A stretch of 64,000 nt of DNA from an uncultured Eubacteriales bacterium. GTDB lineage: Bacteria > Bacillota > Clostridia > Oscillospirales > CAG-382. Positions 9,017 to 18,274 of this stretch are shown here, piece after piece (position 1 is the stretch's first letter; the number at the start of each line of letters is the position of its first letter). The notes beneath the pieces are model-generated. The model searched no databases, was not told the DNA's origin, and worked only from the letters and a program-made list of their open reading frames with translations. The position numbers were made by a program, and so were the translations under genes. Location of the stretch: positions 124,001 to 188,000 of the forward strand of contig CAKSOW010000001.1 in assembly GCA_934479825.1 (NCBI GenBank), in the 5' to 3' direction.

Positions 9017-9045
9017 ATTATATCATAAATGTTATAATATATCAA
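9017..9045 (-). promoter_or_regulatory. Promoter for the FkbM-rimM-trmD operon
   Basis: Minus strand: -35 TTGATA (9040-9045), 17-bp spacer, -10 TATAAT (9017-9022), about 95 bases upstream of the chosen FkbM start. It lies in the divergent 9-kb intergenic space. Confidence 0.7.
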
Positions 9046-9169
9046 TACGATTTGAGAAGAAAAACGAAAAGATAACGAAAGCACATCACAAAAAAACTGC
9101 GATAACCTGACTTTTATCTTTTTTATAAAACATAAACGCTCTCGAACCCGAGGAAAGGAAAGGGTACTT

Positions 9170-12097
9170 GTGAAAAAAATAATTGCTTTGCTTACAGCGA
9201 CTTTGTTTGTTTTAAATCCGGTTGCAGTTCTTGCCGAAGAAACGGAAAAAAACGAAACAGAAAGTCTTGCGGAGACACCTGTTTCCGCACCGGTTTCTCC
9301 GGTTGAGGATGTTTATGCCGCTACATATACACTTTCCGAGGGGTTGACCTATCGGCGGCAGATCTCCTATTCACCAACCTATGGGCAAGAGCGCGAATTC
9401 GTTCTTTCCTATACGCCGAATGAAAGCACGCGTCTTGCTTTTGCAAACGGTGAGTATTTGTATCAGACAGGAACCATCCGAAATCTTGCCGCCGCCGAAT
9501 ATCCTGATGAAAACTATATCGCCGGCATCAACGCCGATTTTTTCAATATGTCTACCGGTGTTCCGGAATCGGCGTACATAAAAAATAAGGAACTGTATAC
9601 CACAGACCGTGACAGTTTCTGCCTTGCCGAGCGGGAAAACGGCAGCTTTTTCATCGATAAACCGCAGATAAAACTGACCCTCACGGCATATGATTCTGGA
9701 ACAGAATACAATGTGCTCCACTTAAACAAAGAGTTCAGCCAATACGGCCTTTATTTGTATAATGCACGCTATTCGCCCACAACACATATCACGGCCGCCA
9801 ATACGTCGGTAGTTCTTTATCCTTATTCCGATAAGAAAACGGAACAAGAGTTGATCAAAACCGTACTCTATCCGGAAAAACAAACCGAACCGGAGGAAAA
9901 TGCCCCGGTAATAGCCGAACAGAACGAGCAAACGGCCGATTCAGACGAGGAAACCACAACAGATACAAACGCTGAAACGGAATTGGAAACGGAACCCGAC
10001 GCGGAAACAGAAATGCAGTCTGAAACCGATTCGGAAACTGAGTCAGAGCCGGCTACCGATACGGTTTTAGCGGAAATGCTTGAACGCCGCGACAACCTTG
10101 AACCGTACAGCGAAGAAGCGCTGAAATTGCAGGAAGAAATCGAAAAGTATCTGTCCGAACAAACCGGATACCGCAAGATCGGTTCTTCGTATTTCCGGCT
10201 TTCTCCGGCTGCACCGCAAATCGGAAAAAGCGAAAATCTTGTAGTCGATACGGTAAATCCCACAGCCGGCAATGAAAGCATTCCGAAAGATGCTTACCTG
10301 CTTGCCGCCGACAACACTTCCTATGGCTACATACTTATGTCGTTTGTTCCCGGACAGACATTTTCCTTATCGGCAAGCGGAAATGAGGCATTTTATGACG
10401 TGAAAAATGCCGTCGGTACCGGAACAGTCATCGTTAAGGAATCGCAACCGGTGGACGACCGCACGTTCAGTCACTATCTTTCCCCACAGCCGCGCAGTGC
10501 AGTCGGAATACGGGCAGACGGCAGTTTGGTGCTGTTTGCGGTTGACGGCAGACAGTCCGGATACAGTGCCGGATTCAAGCTGTATGACCTTGCCAAGCGT
10601 ATGGTGTCACTCGGCTGCGTGTATGCCGCCAATCTCGACGGCGGTGGCTCGACGGCTGTCAATGCATCGCTTCGCGGCAATGATTCCGCAACGACCGTCA
10701 ATTCTCCCTCCGGAAAAGCTGAACGCCGCGTTTCCAACGGTATTGTGTTTACGAACACGCTTGAAAAGACCGGCATACCGTCAGAAGCCTATTTTTACGG
10801 AGATTACTATCTGACACTTTCCGATACGCCTATCTCACTCGGAAATGTTGTTTTGTCTGACAAAAACGGGTATGCGGTTTCAATCTCCGACTCAGAGGAG
10901 CAACCGACGCCGTCTTTCTACACCAAAGATAACACGACAATTGTATCCGACGGCAATCTCGATCCTGCCGGCACGACCGGCGCTATTGAAGTTTTTGCGT
11001 CTCTTGACGGTCGTCAGAGTGAAAATGTAGCTGCAACGGTCGTTTCTCTTGCAGCCCCCGACGAGATCGTTCTTTCAGCGGACAAAACTGAAATTGCACC
11101 GTTTGAAACGGCAAGCCTTTCGGTTGCGGCGTTCTATCGTAAACTCCACGTCGCATCCGGACTTCACAGCTACACATGGAGCGTATCCGAAACGCAAATC
11201 AAGGCTGATTCCGAAGTGACATCTCCCGATATACCGGAAAACGCCGAGAAAATAACACCGGCCGGAACAGTTGCAGACGGTATTTTTACGCCGTCAACAG
11301 AGGGGACGACGGTGACGGTTACAGCTTCACGCGGTGATGTTTCCGCAAATATCCAGATTAAGATTGATGCGTATCCGTTTGTCGATATGAAGGACCATTG
11401 GGCTGTCAAGGAAATCTATAAGTTGTATAAGACCGGCGTTGTAAAAGGGGAAATTGCCGAGGACGGCACAGCTTATTACCTGCCGGAGCGCCAATTTTCA
11501 CGCTATGAATTCTGCGTTATGTTAGAGCGCTTGACCGGAATCGGCAGTGAACTTCCGGTTCCGGAGCTTCCGGCGGCAGCGGAAGAAACAGCAGCAGCCG
11601 AAACAGAATCGGCCGAAACGGCGGCAGGTGCAGAAACAGACACGGAAGTGTCGGTTTCTGACCAGAGAGAGCCGCAGGCAGATTCGCAAACCTTGGAAGA
11701 ACTGCTTGGTCTTGCTGACGCGTCGCTGATTCCGGATTGGGCGTTCTCGGCTGTGTACCGTTTGTCTGCGTCGGGACTTCTTGAAGGAATTTTGCATCAT
11801 GATGAAAGCTGGAACGAGATTTTCGACGGCGATAAGCCGATTACGCGTGCCGAAGTCATCCATGTAATCGGAAAAATCTGTGAAGCCGCTCCGCTTGACT
11901 TTTCTTTGGAGGAATTCACTGATCTTAACGAATGGCAGAAACGTGACGATTACATTAAAAATGCTGTAAATGCCGGTATTTTTTCGGGTTATGAAGATAT
12001 GTCTCTTCGCTTGTCGGGACTTTTGACACGAGCCGAGGGAGCGGCCGTGTTTATCCGCCTTTCCTCGCATTTAGATGAGTCGGATGATATGAACTGA
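9170..12097 (+). CDS. Secreted phosphodiester glycosidase (NAGPA-like) with SLH domains
   Basis: 975 residues, GTG start with AAAGGG five bases upstream. A signal peptide covers residues 1-22 (KKIIALLTATLFVLNPVAVLA). The catalytic NAGPA-type domain spans about 95-530: IAGINADFFNMSTGVP near 120, GIRADGSLVLFAVDGRQSG near 444, and ANLDGGGSTAV near 486. Family members hydrolyse sugar-1-phosphodiesters, such as GlcNAc-1-P linkages in glycans and exopolysaccharide. An acidic Glu/Thr-rich insertion of about 65 residues (~240-305) splits this domain. After a beta-sandwich linker, three S-layer-homology repeats start near 733, 855 and 915, with another Glu/Ala-rich insertion after the first. They should hold the enzyme on secondary cell-wall polymer. 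The gene is convergent with the 1921-residue protein and followed by a two-hairpin cassette. Confidence 0.88.
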   Translation: MKKIIALLTATLFVLNPVAVLAEETEKNETESLAETPVSAPVSPVEDVYAATYTLSEGLTYRRQISYSPTYGQEREFVLSYTPNESTRLAFANGEYLYQTGTIRNLAAAEYPDENYIAGINADFFNMSTGVPESAYIKNKELYTTDRDSFCLAERENGSFFIDKPQIKLTLTAYDSGTEYNVLHLNKEFSQYGLYLYNARYSPTTHITAANTSVVLYPYSDKKTEQELIKTVLYPEKQTEPEENAPVIAEQNEQTADSDEETTTDTNAETELETEPDAETEMQSETDSETESEPATDTVLAEMLERRDNLEPYSEEALKLQEEIEKYLSEQTGYRKIGSSYFRLSPAAPQIGKSENLVVDTVNPTAGNESIPKDAYLLAADNTSYGYILMSFVPGQTFSLSASGNEAFYDVKNAVGTGTVIVKESQPVDDRTFSHYLSPQPRSAVGIRADGSLVLFAVDGRQSGYSAGFKLYDLAKRMVSLGCVYAANLDGGGSTAVNASLRGNDSATTVNSPSGKAERRVSNGIVFTNTLEKTGIPSEAYFYGDYYLTLSDTPISLGNVVLSDKNGYAVSISDSEEQPTPSFYTKDNTTIVSDGNLDPAGTTGAIEVFASLDGRQSENVAATVVSLAAPDEIVLSADKTEIAPFETASLSVAAFYRKLHVASGLHSYTWSVSETQIKADSEVTSPDIPENAEKITPAGTVADGIFTPSTEGTTVTVTASRGDVSANIQIKIDAYPFVDMKDHWAVKEIYKLYKTGVVKGEIAEDGTAYYLPERQFSRYEFCVMLERLTGIGSELPVPELPAAAEETAAAETESAETAAGAETDTEVSVSDQREPQADSQTLEELLGLADASLIPDWAFSAVYRLSASGLLEGILHHDESWNEIFDGDKPITRAEVIHVIGKICEAAPLDFSLEEFTDLNEWQKRDDYIKNAVNAGIFSGYEDMSLRLSGLLTRAEGAAVFIRLSSHLDESDDMN

Positions 12098-12132
12098 CAA
12101 AAAGGAAAGGGAACGCGGCTTTTCGAAGGGGT

Positions 12133-12222
12133 ACGCGGCTTTTCTTAGAAGAAAAGCCTGGCAAAAGAATTTAAATTTTAACGCGCGGCGGTTTGAATAC
12201 TCAAAACCGTCGCGCGTTCTCT
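12133..12222 (+). repeat. Type A two-hairpin 3'-end cassette (copy A1)
   Basis: Downstream of the glycosidase gene, read on plus. Hairpin 2 is GGCTTTTCTT/AAGAAAAGCC (12137-12158), then an A/T-rich linker containing CAAAAGAATTTAA, then hairpin 1 with 15-bp arms AACGCGCGGCGGTTT/AAACCGTCGCGCGTT (12180-12218) followed by CTCTTAG. ACGCGGCTTTTC occurs twice 20 bp apart (12113 and 12133), a partial tandem duplication. It probably acts as a terminator and 3'-end protector. Confidence 0.8.
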
Positions 12223-12323
12223 TAGTTAAAGATAAAGAATTAGAGATTGAGGTGCGAATTTTTGGAAATTGCTAAAAAACATGCTTAACTTTTATAATAT
12301 AATTTCACTAAGAATAAAAGGCT

Positions 12324-12426
12324 CCCCGGCGATTTGAGAACTCAAATTGCCGGGGTAAAAATCAAATTCTTTTGTCCCACTTTTCTTTTAAGAAAAGTGG
12401 GCGAGGTTTAAGGGCGAGCAGCCCTT
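12324..12426 (-). repeat. Type B three-hairpin 3'-end cassette (copy B1)
   Basis: Read on minus after the 1921-aa gene: a small AAGGGC/GCCCTT hairpin (12410-12426), hairpin 2 CCCACTTTTCTT/AAGAAAAGTGGG (12376-12401), linker with CAAAAGAATTTGATTTT, then hairpin 1 CCCCGGCAATTTGAG/CTCAAATCGCCGGGG (12324-12355), followed on minus by AGCCTTTTATTC. Same architecture as type A but different stem sequences. Together A1 and B1 fill the convergent gap 12098-12441; no gene is seen there. Confidence 0.8.
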
Positions 12427-12441
12427 GCAAGGAAATCTCCG

Positions 12442-15400
12442 TTATTTCAGAGAAATGTCTACTGCTTCACAAAGCGGCACAGCGCTTGACATGCTGTCAA
12501 ACAGGAAAACTTTTGCACGAGAGCCGGAAGTGGCTATCGGAATGAGAATTTCGCCGTTTGTTAAAGAATCCGCTGAGATCTCCATTAACTTCGTTGTCGT
12601 CAGTCTGCCGTCGGCATTATAGAGCGCGGCACATAACGAGACCACACCGACCGATTCGGACAGTTGCAGTTTTACAGATAGCCCTCCGGAGGCTTTTGCG
12701 ACACTTACGATCTGTGCTGTCGCTCCGACTGTGATCTTCACTGTGCGCTCAAACGTAACATCGTTGTATTTTGCGTTTACCGTTACTTCATATGTACCGG
12801 CGTCAAGCGATTTGTCAACAATAAGCGCTCTTGCATTTTCATCCCATGTGATTTCCGGTACATCAGACGTAAACGACCAAACGGCATCTTCGCTGATATC
12901 GGCAACTTGGGTGATTAGATTATCGTTCTCGTCCAAGTAAGAGTATGTGACAGAGAGTGCAAAAGCCGGACTTTGTGTTTTTTCGTGAATTTCCGGAAGA
13001 AGAAGCCGGGCCGGACCGGAAAGTTTCATGTGGGGATTTACAGAGATACCACCGGTTGCAGAGCCGGCAGAGTTGATGGCTTTGACGGCAAAGTAACGGT
13101 AATTCTCTCTTTCTGTTATTGGCACACGGAATACAAAGGTGTTTTCTGTACCCGGCAGAGAGACAAAATCGGAATTCTCACCATACTCTATTTCATAGGA
13201 TTCGATTTCCGCTCCGCCGTCGCTTTCCACTGTCCAGGTCAAACGAATATAATCTTCCCCGACAAAAGCGTCAACCCGGGGCGTACTCGGCGAATCGGGA
13301 ATACTTCCGTCCGGCGTTACCGTTAAATAGAGCGTGGAGCGCATTTGGCTGGCACCGATGTAATCCCCGAAAGTGGAAATGCCGACGGTATAGTTTTTTC
13401 CGTTTTCAAAACCGTTTAAACGGGTACCGCTTGAAAAAGTCCACCAATATTTGCCGTTGTCCACCTTATATTTCATGAAAACGTTCGGATCATCCGTCTC
13501 ACCGTAGAATTGTATACCGCCGTTGCGCGGTTTGACGGCTGCATTTTTTACCGGGCGCGGCGCGGCGGAATTCGGGGTTCTTTCTCTCATGATTTCCGGT
13601 CCGCCGCCCTCGGCGTCATAAGCGCGAAGATAGATGCGGTAAGCGCGGTCGTTTTCAAGGCCGGTGAAAATGTGGTGCAGGGTATTGTCAAACAGAATCG
13701 GCGTTATTTTCTGCCACTCGCCGTCGTCTAACTTTACTTCATAGCCGAGGATTTCATCAGCACTCGGCTGGAAATCAAGTTCCAGCTGTTCATAGCCGAT
13801 GTAAATGGAATTGATAGTCAACTGTGACAAGGAAGACGGAGCAGTCTTTACGCATATCGCAGAATCGCCGGTGCCTGCCGAATTGACGGCACATACGCGG
13901 AAATCGTATTCCATATTTGTTGTCAGATTTTCAAAGGTATATTCCGTGGCTGTTCCGACATCGGTATACGTTTGGCCGCCGTCTTTGGAGACTTTATATG
14001 CGAGCGGTGCGCCGCCGTCAAAGGACGGTTCTTTCCAGCTGAGAGAAGCCGTTTTGTAGTCCATGCGGACATTGAAAGAACGCGGACGGGAGGGAGTCGT
14101 GACCGTTTCGGTCGGTGTTGCATATAACGTGGTGGAATGGGAGCGGTTCATGGTAACGGTTTCTATTTCGATCTTGTAGGTAACATCGTTTTTAAGACCG
14201 CTCTTTGACCAATCTAAATCATCGTCAAGGTAGATGCTTTCGCTGGTTAGGTCTTTTTCATTGTAGAACCATATTTTGTAGCACTTGCCGTAAGTTACGG
14301 GAACGTATTTGTTTTCACCCCAATATCCGGGATCGTCCCATGTGACGGTAATGGTTTCGTTTGCAGCATAGACTTTCGGATTTTTAATTGGGTCGGGATC
14401 GTTTTCCGCCTCGGATACCTCAAAAGTAAACCAGCTGGGAACGCTTTCGCCGCATTCGGTAACAGCTTTTACTCCGAGCGTATACGTTTCTCCGACGGTA
14501 AGCGTCATATCATCGCCCAACTGCAAATAGAAACTGCCGCCGGATTGAGCGGTCATGAAGTATGTTTCCCACTTCTGCTCGCCGTTTTCCATAAAGTCCT
14601 CATGGTTTTTTAAGGTGTACTGGTAGTATAGCATTTTTCCGCCGCCGTCATCCTCCGGCGCGTCAACCAGAATCCGGATCGGGTTAGGGGTGTAGGTTTG
14701 CGCGTTCTGAAAACCGGGAGCGCCGGGCAGTGTGGGATTGGTAACTGTATACACCAAGGTCACATAAGCCGCCGTAATCCCGTTTGTAACCGTTAGTGTT
14801 CCGGTATGTGTGCCGACAGAAAGTCCCTTTTTAGGAGCAATGCCGACGGTGGCGGCGGAATTTGCCAAATCTTTTGCATAAAGCGTAGAAGAGGAAAGGG
14901 GACTTGTGATTTCAAAATCACTGTTTTCGTTAAGTTCCGCCGTGAAATCCGATTGCAATTCGGTATGTAAGCTCTTAATGGTAACAAATTGTGTTTCGGC
15001 GGCAGGAGTGCCTTTGGCATAGTTAAAGCGCATATTGCCGAAATCAAGCTCGGTTTTGTCGGCTTCTATCCAGACCGGCGTTACATATTCCGTGACCTTG
15101 ACCGTGAATGGATCGGAACGGACGCCGCCGACATTCAATACGACCGGATATTCGCCCGGCTTTACATTGCCGTTTATGACGATATCAAAACTGAACGGCG
15201 TGCTGGTACCGATATTGCCGTGCGCGTCAAGTTCCATGCCGAGCGGCGCGCCCTCCAAAGCCGTGTATGCCTCGCGCGTAATACCGGCTGCTGTAACGGT
15301 GAAGCTTGCTTTGTTCACATGGTTTACAGTTTTCGGTCCGACCTGTTCAAGCGTCTTGGACGCGGGCGTGATTTTGACCGAAGTCGGAATAACGCCTTGC

Positions 15401-18207
15401 GGTTGTGTGACACCGGAGGTTATGTAGGTGATGACCGGGAAACGCTGTTCCGAGCCGTCGGTCGACTGGTAAACATAGTGAAGCAACCGCCAGTTGAAAT
15501 CGGCTTTTTGTTCGCCGCTTCCGGAAACGTTCATGCCGTCGCCCTGGCCGAATACTGTTCCCTCAAAGCTTGTGCCGACAGCGGTCGTCGTAATCTTTCC
15601 GGCTTCATATTCCTTTTCTGTTACAGATCCGACCGTGACTTTCGTGCCCATATCGGCAAGTCCGAAAATTCCTTCGGCTTCGGTTTCCACACCGCCGCCT
15701 AATTTTGCGCTGACCGACCAACCGGCAGAAGTGGTTTGTGTTGTTTCTTCGGTGATATCGATCGTGAGCGTTTGCGAGCCGGTGTTAGACGGGAATGTCG
15801 CAAGCCGCGGATGTGTAATGATACTGCCGTTTAAAACATTTGCCCCACTTGGCGCTGTATGCGGATAGGATTCCGGATGTCCGGGCGTGTGCGTGAATAC
15901 ATCTTTTAAATCCGGCAGAACACCGTCGGCATAGGGAATGAATTCTAAATAATCCTCGTAATTCAAGCTTGCAATCTTTACAGAATCCGATCCTTTTCGA
16001 GGCACGTAAACGATATACGGCGATTCCTGCAAAGCGCCGCCCGCACCCGGATAGTAAGCCGTGTAGGCATAGGCATCGTAAGCGACCGTCGAGAGAACGA
16101 CCGTGTCCTCACCGCCGGTTGCCGAGAAACTTTGGGAGAACGTGACTTCGGTGGTGTTTTCCTTTTCCTGCGATTTACTGCGCAGAGCCTCATTTTCCGA
16201 TTCAAATACTCCGGCTGTTCCGAGCGTGCCGGCTTTGATTTCAGTCGAAATGTAAGCGCCGGCCGCAACGGAAAACGATTCCGTCTTTCCGCTTGCAGTC
16301 GTTGTGCTCCGACCATAAGTCGTCTGACTGTTGGTATACATGTCATTTGGCAGCGAATCAAAGTAAGGCGGAGAGGCGAGAGCGGCAATAATGACCGGGT
16401 CTGCCCAGAAAAAGGCGTGTTTATTGTATTTTAAATAAATAGAATCGTAATCGGTGTCCGGCATGGCAACAAGAGTATATCGATTGTCACCGGCTAAAAG
16501 CGCGGCAGGCGGATTTGTTATGTATCCGTTTCCGGAGGCAGTTAAGTAATAGATGCGGTAGCCGTTTTTTGTATAGGCGCGGACAAGCGCCGCATCCGTA
16601 TACGTATTTCCGTCAAAAGAAACGTTGGCTGTCCGGATTTCGTTTACGTTAATGCCGTTGTTGAAGAAAACGCAGTCTTTTCCGGCATAACCGAAATCTG
16701 TTTCGGAAACATCCGAGCCAAAAGAGCCGGTAAATGCCCCGTTGTCCTTGACATCGTAGCGATACGTGTTTCCGTCCGGATAGCGGACAAAGGAAAGGTA
16801 TTTCTGATCAGCGATAATCGTGCCAGAAGAAACATAGCCGCTCTTGCCGGCGGAAAGACCGAAATCATTGCTTAAAATACCGATCTGAACAGGTGCATTG
16901 TCGATAGGACTTGCCTTATAGACACGTTCGGTGTCGCCGATGTAACCGTGATGATAAATACCGCCTTTGTAGACAACCGAAGATACGAAATTACCTGAAT
17001 CCGTGTAATCAAACGCAAGTATATAAAAGCGCGGCGTCAACATTTTATCGCCGTTGAAACCGACATAGTGATTCAAGGTTTCTTTCAGGGAAAGAAAAAC
17101 GGTAGGCTTTCCCGAACCGTCCACGTCGGAAATGACAACATCAAACGCGGCCGCGTCGCCGGATGTTGCACTTAAACGGAGAGCCTTTTTGGTTTCACCG
17201 TCTACATAATTCAAGAGGAGTTTGCGGTTCGTATACATATCGCGAAGCTCAGCCGCACCGCCGGTGTAGTATACGGCAAACTTGTTGTCGGAGTAGTTCG
17301 CATTGTACTGTGCGTTGTTTGCGGTAATGGCAGAAACAATGTCGTCGTAACCGTCGCCGTTGATATCGGCAACGGCAACAGACGCAGTAACGCCGGGAGC
17401 GCCGAGATGAGCGTTTTCGGATAACACGCCGCCGTTAACAAGCAAATAGGGTGTTTGACACCAAGTGCGGTTATCGGTGTCTTCGAGATACCAGACGAAA
17501 CTGGCGTTGTAAAGATCAAACCCATATTTGTCGCCGGAACTTTGAGCGGCATAGCCGTTTATCGGGGATATCGTGATGATTTCATCGTAGCCGTCTCCGT
17601 TGAAATCACCGCAGGCAAGTGTCGTGCAATTGACAAATTCCGCGGTGTTTGCATAGAAATCCGCTTTGCTTTCACTGCCGTCATACAGAACAGCAATCGG
17701 AACAAGCGGGGCGGAAAAATCCGCTTTGGCTGTGCAGAGAAGAAGCAAGGACTTCCCGTCTGTCTTTTTGGCGGCAACAAGCAAGGCAAGCTCGTTCTTG
17801 CGGCCGGTTCCGTCAAAATCTCCTTCATACGACGCAAGAATTTTCATTTTGCTTGCGAGCGTGAAGCTTTTGCCGGAAATGTTTACCGTACCGCCCGGAA
17901 GAGTGGGAGCGGCTTTGCTTTTCCAAGATAAAACAGTCGAAAGCGTGTTGTCTTCGCCGAAGATCCTGCTTCCCGTTTCGTTTGCAAATAGCGGCTCACG
18001 GATATCGGACAAGACGGTGCCGTCCGGATACGGAAGATTTTTTGCCTCTTCCTCCGGGTCAAGCTCGTCAGTTCCGCCGAAAATATCTTTAAAGATATCC
18101 GGTTTACGAGGACTTTTTTGAGTTGTATCGGGCGTATTTGCGCAAACGCTTAGCGGAGAAAGAACCATGGCCGCGGCAAGCATGAGCGATATCAGCTTTT
18201 TTTTCAT
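12442..18207 (-). CDS. Giant secreted FG-GAP / fibronectin-III surface protein
   Basis: 1921 residues with a signal peptide (KKKLISLMLAAAMVLSPLSVCA, cleavage near residue 23). FG-GAP/VCBS-like repeats lie in about residues 90-480 (GDFNGDGYDEIITI, ADINGDGYDDIVSA, VISDVDGSGKPTV). A central section, ~640-960, has Ser/Thr-alternating amphipathic strands and no recognised fold. Ig-like beta domains come next (~1000-1180). Four or more fibronectin-III units follow (~1185-1740; e.g. PSRPRSFNVRMDYKTASLSW and ENLTTNMEYDFRVCAVNSAG), then an Ig-like unit and an ~85-residue C-terminal domain shared with two other proteins in this window. No LPxTG or SLH anchor is visible. Role unknown; probably adhesion or glycan binding. 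Expression may depend on the adjacent LuxR-type regulator. SD GGGAGAG is eight bases before the ATG. Confidence 0.8.
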   Translation of the reverse strand: MKKKLISLMLAAAMVLSPLSVCANTPDTTQKSPRKPDIFKDIFGGTDELDPEEEAKNLPYPDGTVLSDIREPLFANETGSRIFGEDNTLSTVLSWKSKAAPTLPGGTVNISGKSFTLASKMKILASYEGDFDGTGRKNELALLVAAKKTDGKSLLLLCTAKADFSAPLVPIAVLYDGSESKADFYANTAEFVNCTTLACGDFNGDGYDEIITISPINGYAAQSSGDKYGFDLYNASFVWYLEDTDNRTWCQTPYLLVNGGVLSENAHLGAPGVTASVAVADINGDGYDDIVSAITANNAQYNANYSDNKFAVYYTGGAAELRDMYTNRKLLLNYVDGETKKALRLSATSGDAAAFDVVISDVDGSGKPTVFLSLKETLNHYVGFNGDKMLTPRFYILAFDYTDSGNFVSSVVYKGGIYHHGYIGDTERVYKASPIDNAPVQIGILSNDFGLSAGKSGYVSSGTIIADQKYLSFVRYPDGNTYRYDVKDNGAFTGSFGSDVSETDFGYAGKDCVFFNNGINVNEIRTANVSFDGNTYTDAALVRAYTKNGYRIYYLTASGNGYITNPPAALLAGDNRYTLVAMPDTDYDSIYLKYNKHAFFWADPVIIAALASPPYFDSLPNDMYTNSQTTYGRSTTTASGKTESFSVAAGAYISTEIKAGTLGTAGVFESENEALRSKSQEKENTTEVTFSQSFSATGGEDTVVLSTVAYDAYAYTAYYPGAGGALQESPYIVYVPRKGSDSVKIASLNYEDYLEFIPYADGVLPDLKDVFTHTPGHPESYPHTAPSGANVLNGSIITHPRLATFPSNTGSQTLTIDITEETTQTTSAGWSVSAKLGGGVETEAEGIFGLADMGTKVTVGSVTEKEYEAGKITTTAVGTSFEGTVFGQGDGMNVSGSGEQKADFNWRLLHYVYQSTDGSEQRFPVITYITSGVTQPQGVIPTSVKITPASKTLEQVGPKTVNHVNKASFTVTAAGITREAYTALEGAPLGMELDAHGNIGTSTPFSFDIVINGNVKPGEYPVVLNVGGVRSDPFTVKVTEYVTPVWIEADKTELDFGNMRFNYAKGTPAAETQFVTIKSLHTELQSDFTAELNENSDFEITSPLSSSTLYAKDLANSAATVGIAPKKGLSVGTHTGTLTVTNGITAAYVTLVYTVTNPTLPGAPGFQNAQTYTPNPIRILVDAPEDDGGGKMLYYQYTLKNHEDFMENGEQKWETYFMTAQSGGSFYLQLGDDMTLTVGETYTLGVKAVTECGESVPSWFTFEVSEAENDPDPIKNPKVYAANETITVTWDDPGYWGENKYVPVTYGKCYKIWFYNEKDLTSESIYLDDDLDWSKSGLKNDVTYKIEIETVTMNRSHSTTLYATPTETVTTPSRPRSFNVRMDYKTASLSWKEPSFDGGAPLAYKVSKDGGQTYTDVGTATEYTFENLTTNMEYDFRVCAVNSAGTGDSAICVKTAPSSLSQLTINSIYIGYEQLELDFQPSADEILGYEVKLDDGEWQKITPILFDNTLHHIFTGLENDRAYRIYLRAYDAEGGGPEIMRERTPNSAAPRPVKNAAVKPRNGGIQFYGETDDPNVFMKYKVDNGKYWWTFSSGTRLNGFENGKNYTVGISTFGDYIGASQMRSTLYLTVTPDGSIPDSPSTPRVDAFVGEDYIRLTWTVESDGGAEIESYEIEYGENSDFVSLPGTENTFVFRVPITERENYRYFAVKAINSAGSATGGISVNPHMKLSGPARLLLPEIHEKTQSPAFALSVTYSYLDENDNLITQVADISEDAVWSFTSDVPEITWDENARALIVDKSLDAGTYEVTVNAKYNDVTFERTVKITVGATAQIVSVAKASGGLSVKLQLSESVGVVSLCAALYNADGRLTTTKLMEISADSLTNGEILIPIATSGSRAKVFLFDSMSSAVPLCEAVDISLK

Positions 18208-18212
18208 AAAAA

Positions 18213-18265
18213 GACTCTCCCTTCGGATAATATAATCTTTACTTGATTATACCAAAGGGAGAGCC
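18213..18265 (-). promoter_or_regulatory. Long hairpin covering the ribosome site of the giant surface gene
   Basis: On minus, a 14-bp stem GGCTCTCCCTTTGG/CCGAAGGGAGAGTC (two G-U pairs) encloses a second perfect stem TATAATC/GATTATA. The 3' arm contains the Shine-Dalgarno GGGAGAG and is followed by TTTTT just before the ATG. In read-through RNA from the regulator gene it would act as a terminator and hide the ribosome site. RNA started at the local promoter would begin inside it and lack the 5' arm. Confidence 0.6.
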
Positions 18266-18274
18266 GATTTTGAA
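18246..18274 (-). promoter_or_regulatory. Promoter of the giant surface gene
   Basis: Minus strand: weak -35 TTCAAA (18269-18274), 17-bp spacer, perfect -10 TATAAT (18246-18251). The predicted start of transcription is near 18239, 32 bases before the ATG. A poor -35 with a good -10 suits an activator-dependent promoter. Confidence 0.6.

Noticed and set aside
12133..12426. Inverted repeats as a CRISPR array or IS ends
   Set aside because: No regular spacers, no transposase and no target duplications; hairpins are oriented to flanking gene ends instead.
15035..15868. Ser/Thr/Pro-rich frames opposite the giant surface gene
   Set aside because: Mirror images of Thr/Ser/Gly-rich codons on the other strand; no start signals.
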